Source of the DNA: Flavobacterium sp. xlx-214
Lineage (GTDB): Bacteria; Bacteroidota; Bacteroidia; Flavobacteriales; Flavobacteriaceae
DNA length: 64,000 nucleotides
NCBI RefSeq assembly: GCF_013874595.1
Contig: NZ_CP059431.1
Span: 372,001-436,000, forward strand
Direction of reading: 5' to 3'
Shown: piece by piece, positions 50,276 through 59,273 of the stretch
Layout: each line of letters starts with the position of its first letter
Position numbering within the stretch: position 1 is the stretch's first letter
Translations under genes and position numbers: made by a program
The notes under the pieces: generated by a model
Told to the model about the DNA's origin: nothing
The model's database searches: none
What the model saw: only the letters and a program-made list of their open reading frames with translations

Positions 50276-51217
50276 TTAATCAATTAATCCTCTACCTATT
50301 TTATTTAATTTATTTTCTTGGCGGTATTCTTTAACTAAAGCATCTAAAATACCGTTGATAAATATACTACTTTTTGGAGTAGAATATTCTTTAGCTATTT
50401 CTAAATATTCGTTAATTGTTACTTTTACAGGAATTGAAGGGAATTTTTGCAATTCACAAACTCCTAAATTTAAAATAATTGTATCTAAATCGGCCAAACG
50501 ATCTAAATCCCAATTTTTAGTTTTATCCTCGTACTCTTTTAAAAACTCGTTGCTATTTAAAACTGTTTTTCTAAACAATTGCTTAGCAAACTCTTTGTCT
50601 TCATCGTCTTTAAAAACTTTATTTATTTTAAAATATCCATTAGGTTTTAAACCTTCTAATTGTTTTAAAATAGCCGTGTTTACTACAGGAATATCATCAA
50701 TCCAAGAAATTTTACTATCTTCTAAAAACTCATAAATTTTTTCGCTTGGTGCAATAAAATTGGTGAATAATTTAATAGCAAAAATTTTATCTTCTTCAAA
50801 ATCATTCACTTCATTGCTCATGTACTCTTTATAAAAATCTGACTCTTTTACTTCATCAAGCAAATTTTTAATATAATGATCGTTTAAAGTAAACTGATTA
50901 ATTTGCAATTCTGCCAACCAATTATTTAAAGTTTCAGAATTAGCTAAAACATTTAAAACGTGATTGTTTACAAATTTTTGATTGGGATTAAGCTCCTTAG
51001 CTGTAGCAAGATATTTTTGAGCAGACACTTCTAAAAAATCTTTTTCTACTTTTTGCATTTCAATTAAAGAAGACAACATAAGCAAATACAACTCACGAAT
51101 GTTTTCTAAACTGTTAAAAAGATATTTTTCATAAACATCAATTCTATCAGACTGATTTTGATTCATTGCATAAATGGTTTGCAATACTTTAGAACGGATA
51201 TGACGTCTGTTTACCAT
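50276..51217 (-). CDS. nusB: Transcription antitermination factor NusB
   Basis: 313 residues, about twice the E. coli length, as usual in Bacteroidota, where a helical N-terminal part precedes the NusB domain. The start NRRHIRSKVLQTIYAMNQ and the C-terminal region (about 215-305: LFRKTVLNSNEFLKEYEDKT, DTIILNLGVCELQKFPSIPV, EYLEIAKEYSTPKSSIFING) carry the NusB core. It binds boxA RNA with NusE/S10 to prevent premature termination in rRNA transcription. First gene of the nusB-DUF1573-yajC operon. Confidence 0.94.
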   Translation of the reverse strand: MVNRRHIRSKVLQTIYAMNQNQSDRIDVYEKYLFNSLENIRELYLLMLSSLIEMQKVEKDFLEVSAQKYLATAKELNPNQKFVNNHVLNVLANSETLNNWLAELQINQFTLNDHYIKNLLDEVKESDFYKEYMSNEVNDFEEDKIFAIKLFTNFIAPSEKIYEFLEDSKISWIDDIPVVNTAILKQLEGLKPNGYFKINKVFKDDEDKEFAKQLFRKTVLNSNEFLKEYEDKTKNWDLDRLADLDTIILNLGVCELQKFPSIPVKVTINEYLEIAKEYSTPKSSIFINGILDALVKEYRQENKLNKIGRGLID

Positions 51218-51244
51218 GGCTACTTAAGAACTTTTTATTGTATA

Positions 51245-51279
51245 AAGAAAGCGAAAACCTTAATGATTTTCGCTTTGCA
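51245..51279 (-). terminator. Terminator of the leucine dehydrogenase gene
   Basis: Perfect arms aaagcgaaaa (51248-51257) and ttttcgcttt (51267-51276), loop of nine bases. On the minus strand a short T-rich tail follows. Confidence 0.7.
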
Positions 51280-51303
51280 AAATTAATTAATATTTTAATA
51301 TAT

Positions 51304-52404
51304 TTATTTATTTTCTTGCTTTTTCTTTTCAATACGCGCTTCGGCCATTTTCATTGCAGCTTGGTTAGGCGTAATGTTTTGTTCTTTAGCTAAGTTTAAA
51401 ATATCTAATGTTGTGTTGTAGATATTTTCTGTTCTACGAATTGCCTCGTCTGATCCGTATTTTGCAATTTCGCCAAAAACATTAATGATACCACCTGCAT
51501 TAATTAAGAAGTCGGGCGCATACACAATACCTTTTTCTTGTAACATTTTTCCATGAACAGCTTCTTCTGCCAATTGATTATTAGCTGCACCTGCAATAAC
51601 TTTTGCTTTTAACTTGCTAATAGAATCATTATTAATTGTTGCACCTAATGCACATGGCGCATAAATATCAACATCTAAACCATATAAATCATCACCTGTA
51701 AAAATTGATGTGTTGTATTTTTTAGCAACTTCATCTACTCTTTCTTTGCTTAAATCGGTAATGGTTACTAAAGCACCCGCGTTTACTAAATGCTTCACTA
51801 ACGTTTCTCCAACATTACCAATTCCTTGCACCAATACTTTTTTTCCGTTTAAATCATCAGAACCAAATTTAAATTTAGTTGCTGCTTTTAATCCCATGTA
51901 AACACCGTAAGCTGTTACTGGTGATGGATTTCCAGAGCCACCAAGACTTTCAGAAATTCCGGTTACGTTAGGTGTAATGGTATGAATTAAATCCATATCG
52001 GCTGTTGTTGTACCAACATCTTCTGCTGTAATGTAACGCCCGCTTAACGAATCAACGTATTTAGCAAAAGCTTTAATTAATTCTGGACTTTTATCGGTTT
52101 TAGAATCGCCAATAATCACTGCTTTTCCTCCACCTAAATCTAAACCAGAAATAGCCGATTTATAAGTCATTCCACGTGATAAACGCAAAACATCATTCAA
52201 TGCTTCCCATTCCGAAGTGTAATTCCACATACGTGTTCCACCTAAAGCAGGTCCTAAAACCGTATTATGTATACCAATAATTGCTTTTAAACCAGTATCT
52301 TTGTCGTGGCAAAAAACCACTTGCTCATGATGATCAAAAGAAATTTGACCAAATACTGGATCTACTTTTTTTAACTCGTCTGGAGTATATGTGTTTGTAG
52401 TCAT
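51304..52404 (-). CDS. Glu/Leu/Phe/Val dehydrogenase, probably leucine dehydrogenase
   Basis: 366 residues. N-terminal substrate domain: TVLGPALGGTRMWNYTSEWE, GMTYKSAISGLDLGGGKAVI with the catalytic Lys. NAD-binding Rossmann domain: VLVQGIGNVGETLVKHLVNA. Tail with INAGGIINVFGEIAKY. It oxidatively deaminates branched-chain amino acids with NAD. The lack of a GDH-type N-terminus and the Leu/Phe/Val signature favour leucine dehydrogenase over glutamate dehydrogenase. A perfect TAnnTTTG box lies 25 bp upstream. Confidence 0.94.
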   Translation of the reverse strand: MTTNTYTPDELKKVDPVFGQISFDHHEQVVFCHDKDTGLKAIIGIHNTVLGPALGGTRMWNYTSEWEALNDVLRLSRGMTYKSAISGLDLGGGKAVIIGDSKTDKSPELIKAFAKYVDSLSGRYITAEDVGTTTADMDLIHTITPNVTGISESLGGSGNPSPVTAYGVYMGLKAATKFKFGSDDLNGKKVLVQGIGNVGETLVKHLVNAGALVTITDLSKERVDEVAKKYNTSIFTGDDLYGLDVDIYAPCALGATINNDSISKLKAKVIAGAANNQLAEEAVHGKMLQEKGIVYAPDFLINAGGIINVFGEIAKYGSDEAIRRTENIYNTTLDILNLAKEQNITPNQAAMKMAEARIEKKKQENK

Positions 52405-52428
52405 AATTTTAAGTTGTTTGGGTTATTT

Positions 52429-52436
52429 CAAATATA
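52429..52436 (-). promoter_or_regulatory. -7 box TATATTTG of the leucine dehydrogenase promoter
   Basis: Minus strand TATATTTG, 24 bp before the ATG; full match to TAnnTTTG. The same octamer precedes hpt. No good -33 element. Confidence 0.5.
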
Positions 52437-52567
52437 CCAAATTTTTATTTTAAGATTAATTTTAGATTACATTATTATTAAATCAATAAAAACAAACCAC
52501 TTTAAATAAAAATTATCAATAAAAAAATCTTAATTGTTTAATATATAAGCAAATTAGAAACAAAGAA

Positions 52568-54325
52568 ATGAAAGAACTTCAAAAGCTCAACAAATATTTT
52601 TTTAAATACAAATACCAATTTTTACTAGGTATTTTTATTACCATTGCAGCGCAGGTTTTCATGATTTTTGCACCGCAATACATAGGAAATGCCATTACTG
52701 TTTTAGAAAGTTTTTTAAAAAATGAAATTAGTGGGCAAGAAGCAAAAGATGGTTTGTGGTATAATTTATATGTAATTGTTGGTACAACCCTTATTGCAGG
52801 AGTCCTAACTTTTTTAATGCGTCAGACCATTATTGTAATGTCGCGCCATATAGAGTTTGATTTAAAAAACGAAATTTACGATCAATACCAAAAGTTAAGC
52901 TTAGACTTTTACAAACGTCAACGTACTGGCGATTTAATGAGTCGTATTTCAGAAGATGTTGCAAAAGTACGTCAATATGTTGGCCCCGCAGTAATGTATT
53001 CTATCAACACCTTTATTAGGATAACAGTTGTAATTGTGCAAATGTTTTTAATATCGCCTAAACTAAGTTGGTATGCTTTAATACCAGTGCCTTTCTTAGC
53101 TTATATTATGTTGAAATTAAGTAAAGAAATTAATAAAAGAAGTTTTGAATACCAACAAAACCTTTCTACATTATCATCTTTTTCGCAAGAAATTTTTTCA
53201 GGAATTAGAGTTATTAAAGCCTATGCTTTAGAAAACAAAGAAAGCAAAGCGTACGATAAAGCAACTACTGAAAGCAAAACCAAGTTTATGCGTTTGGCTT
53301 ACACTAGTGCATTAATAGGACCTGCAATGGTTTTGTTAATTGGCGTAAGTAACTTACTAATTGTATATGTAGGCGCGCGTATGTATATGAGTGGTGCCAT
53401 AACAGAAATTGGTGTTATTGCGCAGTTTATTCTTTACATTAATATGTTAACTTGGCCAATTGCATCTTTAGGTTGGGTTTCAACCATGATTCAAGAAGCA
53501 GATTCTTCTCAAAAACGTATTAATGAATTTTTAAATGAAGTACCTTCAATTCAATCACATACTACTGAAGAACATCATTTACAAGGCATTATAGAATTTA
53601 AAAATGTACATTTTATTTATGAAGACACCAAAATTCACGCTTTAAACAACATCTCTTTTAAAATAAACAAAGGCGAAACAGTTGCTTTCTTAGGAAAAAC
53701 AGGATCGGGAAAATCAACCATATTACAACTTATATCGCGTTTGTATGATGTATCGTCTGGAACGATTCTTATTGATAACCTAAACATTAAAGATTGGAAC
53801 GTACAGAATCTTCGCGATCAAATTGCGGTAGTTCCGCAAGATGCTTTCTTGTTTTCTGATACCATTAAAAACAATATTCGTTTTGGAAAAGAAGATGCCA
53901 CTCAGGAAGAAATTGAGCATTTTGCAAAAATTGCCGATGTTCATAAAAACATTATGCGTTTTGAGGAAGCTTACGAAACTATTTTGGGCGAGCGCGGTAT
54001 TACCTTATCTGGTGGTCAAAAACAAAGAGTTTCTATTGCCCGCGCTTTAATTAAAGACGCTCCTGTTTTACTACTTGATGATTGTTTATCGGCTGTTGAT
54101 ACCGAAACAGAAGAACGTATTTTAAATAATTTAAAAGACATTGCACAGCAAAAAACAACGTTAATTGTAACTCATAGAGTTTCATCGGCAAAAAATGCTG
54201 ATAAAATTATTATTTTGAACGATGGCGAAATTTTAGAACAAGGAACTCATAATCAACTATTAAGCCAAAACGGATATTATGCTAACCTATATAAAAAGCA
54301 ACTTGCCGAAAAAGATGTTAATTAA
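52568..54325 (+). CDS. ABC transporter, fused permease/ATPase (MsbA-like)
   Basis: 585 residues. Six-TM exporter domain about 1-310 (FLLGIFITIAAQVFMIFAPQ and others), then the ATPase domain about 335-580: Walker A GKTGSGKST, Q-loop AVVPQDAFLFSDT, signature LSGGQKQR, Walker B LLLDDCLSAVD, H-loop VTHRVSS. The residue after the Walker B Asp is Asp rather than the usual catalytic Glu. Inner-membrane exporter acting as a dimer, probably for lipids or other amphipathic compounds; the substrate is not evident. Confidence 0.95.
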   Translation: MKELQKLNKYFFKYKYQFLLGIFITIAAQVFMIFAPQYIGNAITVLESFLKNEISGQEAKDGLWYNLYVIVGTTLIAGVLTFLMRQTIIVMSRHIEFDLKNEIYDQYQKLSLDFYKRQRTGDLMSRISEDVAKVRQYVGPAVMYSINTFIRITVVIVQMFLISPKLSWYALIPVPFLAYIMLKLSKEINKRSFEYQQNLSTLSSFSQEIFSGIRVIKAYALENKESKAYDKATTESKTKFMRLAYTSALIGPAMVLLIGVSNLLIVYVGARMYMSGAITEIGVIAQFILYINMLTWPIASLGWVSTMIQEADSSQKRINEFLNEVPSIQSHTTEEHHLQGIIEFKNVHFIYEDTKIHALNNISFKINKGETVAFLGKTGSGKSTILQLISRLYDVSSGTILIDNLNIKDWNVQNLRDQIAVVPQDAFLFSDTIKNNIRFGKEDATQEEIEHFAKIADVHKNIMRFEEAYETILGERGITLSGGQKQRVSIARALIKDAPVLLLDDCLSAVDTETEERILNNLKDIAQQKTTLIVTHRVSSAKNADKIIILNDGEILEQGTHNQLLSQNGYYANLYKKQLAEKDVN

Positions 54326-54395
54326 TTTTTTGTTTATATGAATTTTTTTTTTGACTTTTGGTGAGATGTAAAAAATTTAACATAACGAAAGGACT

Positions 54396-54743
54396 ATGAG
54401 AGACAATGAAATGCTAGAAAAAGAGGAAATCTTTTCAAAAGTATTAAGAGCTGGGAGAAGAACCTACTTTTTTGATGTACGATCTACAAAAGCAGACGAT
54501 TATTATGTAACAATTACCGAAAGTAAAAAGTTTACAGAAGATGATGGATCGTTTCACTTTAAAAAACATAAAATTTATTTATACAAAGAGGATTTTGTGG
54601 CTTTTAAAGAAATTTTAAATGAAATGACTGATTTTGTTTTAGATCACAAAGGAGAAGAAGTAATTTCTGAAAGACATCAAAAGGATTTCAAAAAAGAATT
54701 AGCAACTGCTAGTTTTACCAATGTTGAATTTGACGATTTTTAA
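54396..54743 (+). CDS. DUF3276 (PUR-alpha-like) nucleic-acid-binding protein
   Basis: 115 residues. The body (IFSKVLRAGRRTYFFDVRST, DDYYVTITESKKFTEDDGSF, KIYLYKEDFVAFKEILNEM) is the single PUR repeat of DUF3276, a near-universal Bacteroidota family related to eukaryotic Pur-alpha. It forms dimers and binds single-stranded DNA or RNA; its target is unknown. Begins 70 bp after the exporter gene and ends before its own hairpin terminator. Confidence 0.94.
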   Translation: MRDNEMLEKEEIFSKVLRAGRRTYFFDVRSTKADDYYVTITESKKFTEDDGSFHFKKHKIYLYKEDFVAFKEILNEMTDFVLDHKGEEVISERHQKDFKKELATASFTNVEFDDF

Positions 54744-54761
54744 TAGTACAACAATCATAAT

Positions 54762-54791
54762 TTAATACCGGCTGCTAGTCGGTATTTTTTT
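54762..54791 (+). terminator. Terminator of the DUF3276 gene
   Basis: Arms aataccg (54764-54770) and cggtatt (54780-54786), loop gctgctagt, followed by eight T. It overlaps the region just before the next ATG at 54799. Confidence 0.8.
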
Positions 54792-54798
54792 TAAGCTT

Positions 54799-55443
54799 AT
54801 GAGAAAAATCTACTTATTGCTTTTTTTTACTTTTTCTACTCTCAATTTGGTTGCACAGAAAAACTATGAGCCAGAACGCATTATTTGGGAAGGAAAAGAA
54901 CATCCTTATCGTTACCATCACATGGAACAGTATTTTAGATACTATCCAGACAAACGTCCTGTACCCAATATTGACACCACTATTCTCAATCGAAAATACG
55001 TTGCTTTATTTGAAGTTAAAGAGAAAAAAATATATCTAAACAATTTGTACATCAGCGGTAAAGATCCTAAAAAGAAAGATTTATCGGTAATGCACGAATT
55101 AAACTCTAAAAACGAACCTTTATTTTTAGGCTGGATTTCTGGTTTGTTTGATGTTGGTATTGGACCCGAACAATTTCAAAAAAATGATTCTTTAACTCCT
55201 TACTACAATAATTATATTGTTTTTGAAGTAAATAAAGGGCAAATTGGTCGTACAGAATACTTTACATATAATCAATTAAAACTGTTTAAAGATTATCAAT
55301 ACAAGCGTTTTAAAGAAACACTAGATTATGTAAAACTTTATAGAAGATTAATTTACAATGGATTAAGCGAATACGAAGCTTCGACCCATATTTACGAGTT
55401 CATCCTTTTTTACAGCAAATCTAACTTCTTAAAGAAAAAGTAA
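54799..55443 (+). CDS. Exported protein, unknown function
   Basis: 214 residues. Signal peptide MRKIYLLLFFTFSTLNLVAQ, then a Tyr- and Lys-rich mature part (YEPERIIWEGKEHPYRYHHM, NRKYVALFEVKEKKIYLNNL, DYQYKRFKETLDYVKLYRRL). Mixed alpha/beta with no known motif. It starts only 8 bp after the DUF3276 terminator and is followed by a lipoprotein gene 35 bp later; the two may be one transcript. Role unknown. Confidence 0.83.
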   Translation: MRKIYLLLFFTFSTLNLVAQKNYEPERIIWEGKEHPYRYHHMEQYFRYYPDKRPVPNIDTTILNRKYVALFEVKEKKIYLNNLYISGKDPKKKDLSVMHELNSKNEPLFLGWISGLFDVGIGPEQFQKNDSLTPYYNNYIVFEVNKGQIGRTEYFTYNQLKLFKDYQYKRFKETLDYVKLYRRLIYNGLSEYEASTHIYEFILFYSKSNFLKKK

Positions 55444-55478
55444 CAATAAAATTGTAATTTGTACCTAAATTAAAAAGT

Positions 55479-56522
55479 ATGAAAAAAGTTTTTCTTTTAT
55501 GTATAGCAGCTCAAATTGTTATTAGTTGCAATAAAAAAAGTGATGATAAACAAACAACTCCCACTCAACAAACTCATCAAAAAATAACGTTTGATCATTT
55601 TGAAGAGGCGCCCGTAATTAATGACATTACCAAAGTACCTTTCATTGTTTTTGCTAAAGAAAAAAGTATTAAACTGTATACACAACCCGATGAAAAAGCT
55701 GTTTTTATTGAACAACCTTTAATTAACACCGAAACTTTATATGGCGATACTGAGGTAAGTAATTTCTATAAAATTATTTATCAAGTTGATCAAAATCCAT
55801 CAAAAGCAAAATTTGCATATGTTTTAAAAAGCGATGTAAATAAAGACAATGAATTAGTTTTAACCGAAAAAGATGCTTTAGACCAAGTAAGATACACTGA
55901 GGTTAACAAAGTTTATAATGATAAAGATAAATCCTTCAACTCTTTAGGAACTGTAGCATTAATTGACAAAAAAGTATATAACGAAGCCTTTGCTAAAAAC
56001 CCGCAATATATTTTAACAAGCAATAACAAACCGCAATCAACAGAAAGTTCATTTTCTTTTCGTTTAAGAGATGGTCAATTGAAAGAATTTTCTAAAACTA
56101 CTGATGAAGGTTTAACCACTTTAGAATATGTAGGTTTTTCAAGAGATTTAGATTTACAATTTTTTAGAGAATCTGAAAACGGCTTTCCAGGAAATTACAT
56201 TGGAAAATCGACCATAAACAATGAAATGGATGATGTTTATTTTTCAGGAATTCCAACCTATTTTAAAAGCACAAACAACGTAGCTTTTATTTCAAATGAT
56301 GAAGTAGGATGCTTACTCGTAATTAAAAAATACAATTCTGAAGACTACAGTTTTAAAGATTTGTACGTGGTTAATTTCACTAATTTTAAAGTAACCAATA
56401 CCAAGAACTTAATTTGGCTTAACAACAATACATTATTAGCAGAAATTCATCATCCTAATACACGCACAACATCCAAAACCTACTTAAAACAGTACGTAAA
56501 AATTACATTAAACAATTTATAA
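55479..56522 (+). CDS. Lipoprotein, unknown function
   Basis: 347 residues. Lipobox VISC (Cys16), Gln/Thr-rich linker, then a largely beta-sheet body with repeated hydrophobic-aromatic strands (VPFIVFAKEKSIKLYTQPDE, TTLEYVGFSRDLDLQFFRES, EVGCLLVIKKYNSEDYSFKD). The regular strand rhythm suggests a beta-propeller or SH3-like start followed by a propeller, but I cannot assign a family. Cotranscribed with the exported protein upstream; ends at a strong terminator. Confidence 0.85.
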   Translation: MKKVFLLCIAAQIVISCNKKSDDKQTTPTQQTHQKITFDHFEEAPVINDITKVPFIVFAKEKSIKLYTQPDEKAVFIEQPLINTETLYGDTEVSNFYKIIYQVDQNPSKAKFAYVLKSDVNKDNELVLTEKDALDQVRYTEVNKVYNDKDKSFNSLGTVALIDKKVYNEAFAKNPQYILTSNNKPQSTESSFSFRLRDGQLKEFSKTTDEGLTTLEYVGFSRDLDLQFFRESENGFPGNYIGKSTINNEMDDVYFSGIPTYFKSTNNVAFISNDEVGCLLVIKKYNSEDYSFKDLYVVNFTNFKVTNTKNLIWLNNNTLLAEIHHPNTRTTSKTYLKQYVKITLNNL

Positions 56523-56546
56523 AAAAGCGCCATTAGGCGCTTTTTA
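56521..56546. terminator. Bidirectional terminator
   Basis: Arms aaaaaagcgcc (56521-56531) and ggcgctttttа-like (56536-56546), loop atta. It follows the lipoprotein gene (plus) and the convergent carbonic anhydrase gene (minus). Confidence 0.85.
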
Positions 56547-56555
56547 ACTCTTTAT

Positions 56556-57065
56556 CTATTGCCAACTAGCATATAAAACGTAATTTGTGCTAATACGCTC
56601 AATTTCTCCAGCAAAATCGGAAGCATTTAATTCTTTCACTCGCTTTGCAGGAACACCCGCATAAATTCCATTTGACAAAAGCTCCATATTCTGAGTAACA
56701 ACAGCACCTGCTGCAATAATAACATTACTATGTACTGTGCAATTATCCATAATAATTGCCCCCATTCCTACTAAAACATTATCATGAATAGTACAACCAT
56801 GAACAATAGCATTGTGCCCTATAGACACATTATTACCAATTATTGTAGGATGTTTTTTATATGTACAATGAATAACAGCCCCGTCTTGAACATTTACTTT
56901 ATTACCCATTTTTATAAAATGAACATCTCCTCTAACTACTGCATTGTACCAAACACTACATTCATTCCCCATCTCAACATCGCCAATGACAGTTGCATTT
57001 TCAGCAAAAAAACAGTTATTTGGATATTGAGGTTCTTTACCGTTGATTGATTTTATTAAAGCCAT
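56556..57065 (-). CDS. Gamma-class carbonic anhydrase family protein
   Basis: 169 residues, left-handed beta-helix of hexapeptide repeats (ATVIGDVEMG, SVWYNAVVRGDVHFIKMGNK). The metal ligands are present: His in AVIHCTYKKH and the pair in SIGHNAIVHGC, as in the Cam/YrdA group. Such proteins are trimers that bind zinc or iron; activity as carbonic anhydrase is not assured for all. Cytoplasmic. Lies between two terminators, so monocistronic. Confidence 0.93.
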   Translation of the reverse strand: MALIKSINGKEPQYPNNCFFAENATVIGDVEMGNECSVWYNAVVRGDVHFIKMGNKVNVQDGAVIHCTYKKHPTIIGNNVSIGHNAIVHGCTIHDNVLVGMGAIIMDNCTVHSNVIIAAGAVVTQNMELLSNGIYAGVPAKRVKELNASDFAGEIERISTNYVLYASWQ

Positions 57066-57071
57066 ATTTTC

Positions 57072-57102
57072 ATAAAAAATCCCGATAAAAACCGGGATTA
57101 AA
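57072..57102 (-). terminator. Terminator of the PorP/SprF gene
   Basis: Arms aatcccg (57079-57085) and cgggatt (57093-57099), loop of seven A/T bases. On the minus strand the stem is followed by TTTTTTATG. Confidence 0.85.
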
Positions 57103-57112
57103 ATTTATTATT

Positions 57113-58141
57113 TTAGAAATTGATTGAAGGACAATCACATTTGTAATTACTTTCTTTACACAAGAAGTTGAAACCTAGAGTTAACTGATGGAATCCACCT
57201 TTTGCAAATTGAACTTCTCCAAACTGATGTGAATAAGTATAACCAATCATTAAGTTTTTAAACTTAACCCCTAATAAAGGAGAAACTGAATGATAGTTTT
57301 GTTTTTTCACTTCACTATTATCTTTCATATACTCAGCACCTTCAAACATTGTACGGTAAGAAATACCCGCAAAAAACTGTCCGTTAGTAAACTCTTTGTA
57401 CATTTTTAAGTTAACATCAAGCATTTTTTCTTGAATTTCTTCAGTGTATTGAAACAAAACAGAAGGTTCCCAAGAAAACCCTTGATCTCTGTATGATCTG
57501 TACCCTTTATTTTTAGAGAAAACATAACCAGCAGAAACTACATACTTACGTAAATTATCGCTTTCTATATCAGAATACATTGCACGATCAGTTGTAATTA
57601 AATTTTTAACCGTTGCATGTGCATAGAAATCTAAAAAGTGATAAGAAACCCCTGCATCAACATTAAAATAATTATAGTTTAATTCATTACCGTTTACAGA
57701 AGGATCGTATACATTACCCCAATCAGATTGATCTAACTGAGATTGTACCATACCAGCACTTACACCAAACGATAATTTATTTAAATCGTAATCACTTCTA
57801 GAAAAAGTAATATGATGTGCATAAGACAATTTTGCCCCCATTTGTTTATGGTAACCATTTCTATCATTAAAAGCAATAACACCAACCCCTGAACGCTCAG
57901 ATAAAGCAGTATTAAAACTCAATGTTTGAAGAGCTGGTGCATCTTTCTGATCAAACCATTGTTGACGGGCAGTTAAACGAACTTTAGCACAATTTGCTAT
58001 ACCTGCCATTGAAGGATGTATTAAATAATAATTATCTGTAAGATAATCTTGATAAACTGCAATTCCTTCTTGTGCGCTACTTACTTGCGATACAAATAAT
58101 GAAGATATAACAACTAATAAGGATTTAGTAAATATATTCAT
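57113..58141 (-). CDS. PorP/SprF family type IX secretion membrane protein
   Basis: 342 residues with signal peptide (cleavage after SSAQ near 24). Family hallmarks at the N-terminus: YLTDNYYLIHPSMAGIANCA and VRLTARQQWFDQKDAPALQT; the rest is alternating strands of a 14-strand outer-membrane beta-barrel (LGVKFKNLMIGYTYSHQFGE). PorP/SprF proteins retain T9SS cargo with type B signals, such as gliding adhesins, on the surface. No adhesin gene is adjacent, so the partner is elsewhere. The T9SS cargo at 2743-3666 has a type A signal and is not expected to need it. Confidence 0.93.
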   Translation of the reverse strand: MNIFTKSLLVVISSLFVSQVSSAQEGIAVYQDYLTDNYYLIHPSMAGIANCAKVRLTARQQWFDQKDAPALQTLSFNTALSERSGVGVIAFNDRNGYHKQMGAKLSYAHHITFSRSDYDLNKLSFGVSAGMVQSQLDQSDWGNVYDPSVNGNELNYNYFNVDAGVSYHFLDFYAHATVKNLITTDRAMYSDIESDNLRKYVVSAGYVFSKNKGYRSYRDQGFSWEPSVLFQYTEEIQEKMLDVNLKMYKEFTNGQFFAGISYRTMFEGAEYMKDNSEVKKQNYHSVSPLLGVKFKNLMIGYTYSHQFGEVQFAKGGFHQLTLGFNFLCKESNYKCDCPSINF

Positions 58142-58324
58142 AAATTCTTTTTTTCTCTTTAGAAATGGTTAACAAATATATAAAAAACTACATTACAACA
58201 GCACTAAGTTTTAAATATATTCAATAGTAATTATAAACCTCAAATATGTTAATTTTAAGTTTAAATTCCAAATATAAATATTCAATTGATATTTCTTTGT
58301 TAATTTTGAAAAAAATCTTAAAAA

Positions 58325-59227
58325 ATGTTTAAAATAAATATAAAAGAAACCCAAAACCCTACCATAATAAAATTTGAATTTCCCGATTTTATTACTTACG
58401 GAGCTAATTTTGAGTTTAAAAACGTAGACGAAACGGAGAATTCACCTCTTGCACGTCAGTTATTCTATCTTCCTTTTGTTAAAACTGTTTATATTTCTGG
58501 AAATTTTGTTGCTATTGAACGTTTTTCAATTGTTGAATGGAGCGATGTTCAAGAAGATGTAAAACAACAAATTGAAGATTTTGTTACAAATGGCGGTAAA
58601 GTTCTTATTGAAACAGAAACCGAATCGACTAAAAAAACGCCTGTAACTGTTTATGGTGAAACCACACCAAATCCTGGAGTTTTAAAATTTGTAGCTAACA
58701 AATTACTAACAAAAACAGCTGTAGAATTTAAAAATATTGACGAGGCAAAACCATCGCCTTTGGCAATTGAACTTTTTAAATTTCCTTATATAAAAGAAGT
58801 TTTTATTGACGAAAACTATGTTTCGTTAACCAAATTTGACAGTTATTCTTGGGACGAAATTACTATTGAAGTACGCACTTTTATTAAAGAATTTATTGAA
58901 AACGGAGGTACTGTAATTGACGAATCTTTAATTACACAAACCAAGGAACATGAAAAGCAACAAGAACAATATTTTGAAAACTTAGATGTTACTTCACAAC
59001 AAATTGTAAATATTTTAGAAGAATATGTAAAACCTGCTGTTCAAAGTGATGGTGGAAACATAACTTTTGAAAGTTATAATGATACCACTAAATTAGTAAC
59101 TGTTACTTTAAAAGGTGCTTGTAGTGGTTGCCCATCCTCAACATTTACTTTGAAAAACGGTATTGAAAACATGCTTAGACAAATGCTTCATAATAATGAC
59201 ATTGTTGTAGAAGCACTAAACGGATAA
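58325..59227 (+). CDS. NifU/Nfu-type iron-sulfur scaffold with two Nfu_N domains
   Basis: 300 residues. Two consecutive Nfu N-terminal domains (about 1-95: TQNPTIIKFEFPDF, SPLARQLFYLPFVKTVYISG; about 105-200: TPNPGVLKFVANKL, SPLAIELFKFPYIKEVFIDE) precede the NifU C-terminal domain (about 222-300; VKPAVQSDGGNITFE, LKGACSGCPSS with the cluster Cys pair). It carries and delivers Fe-S clusters in the cytoplasm. Usually one Nfu_N domain; the duplication is known in Bacteroidota. Followed by a terminator hairpin and the DUF255 gene. Confidence 0.95.
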   Translation: MFKINIKETQNPTIIKFEFPDFITYGANFEFKNVDETENSPLARQLFYLPFVKTVYISGNFVAIERFSIVEWSDVQEDVKQQIEDFVTNGGKVLIETETESTKKTPVTVYGETTPNPGVLKFVANKLLTKTAVEFKNIDEAKPSPLAIELFKFPYIKEVFIDENYVSLTKFDSYSWDEITIEVRTFIKEFIENGGTVIDESLITQTKEHEKQQEQYFENLDVTSQQIVNILEEYVKPAVQSDGGNITFESYNDTTKLVTVTLKGACSGCPSSTFTLKNGIENMLRQMLHNNDIVVEALNG

Positions 59228-59230
59228 CAT

Positions 59231-59262
59231 AAAGGTTGAGTTTTCTCAACCTTTTTTATTAA
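59231..59262 (+). terminator. Terminator after the Nfu gene
   Basis: Perfect arms aaaggttgag (59231-59240) and ctcaaccttt (59245-59254), loop tttt, followed by a T-run. Sits 12 bp before the next ATG at 59274. Confidence 0.85.
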
Positions 59263-59273
59263 AATAAATTGCT

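Noticed and set aside
50355-50735. 126-codon plus-strand frame opposite nusB
   Set aside because: Antisense to a conserved core gene; Ser/Leu/Phe-rich reversed sequence, no upstream promoter or domain.
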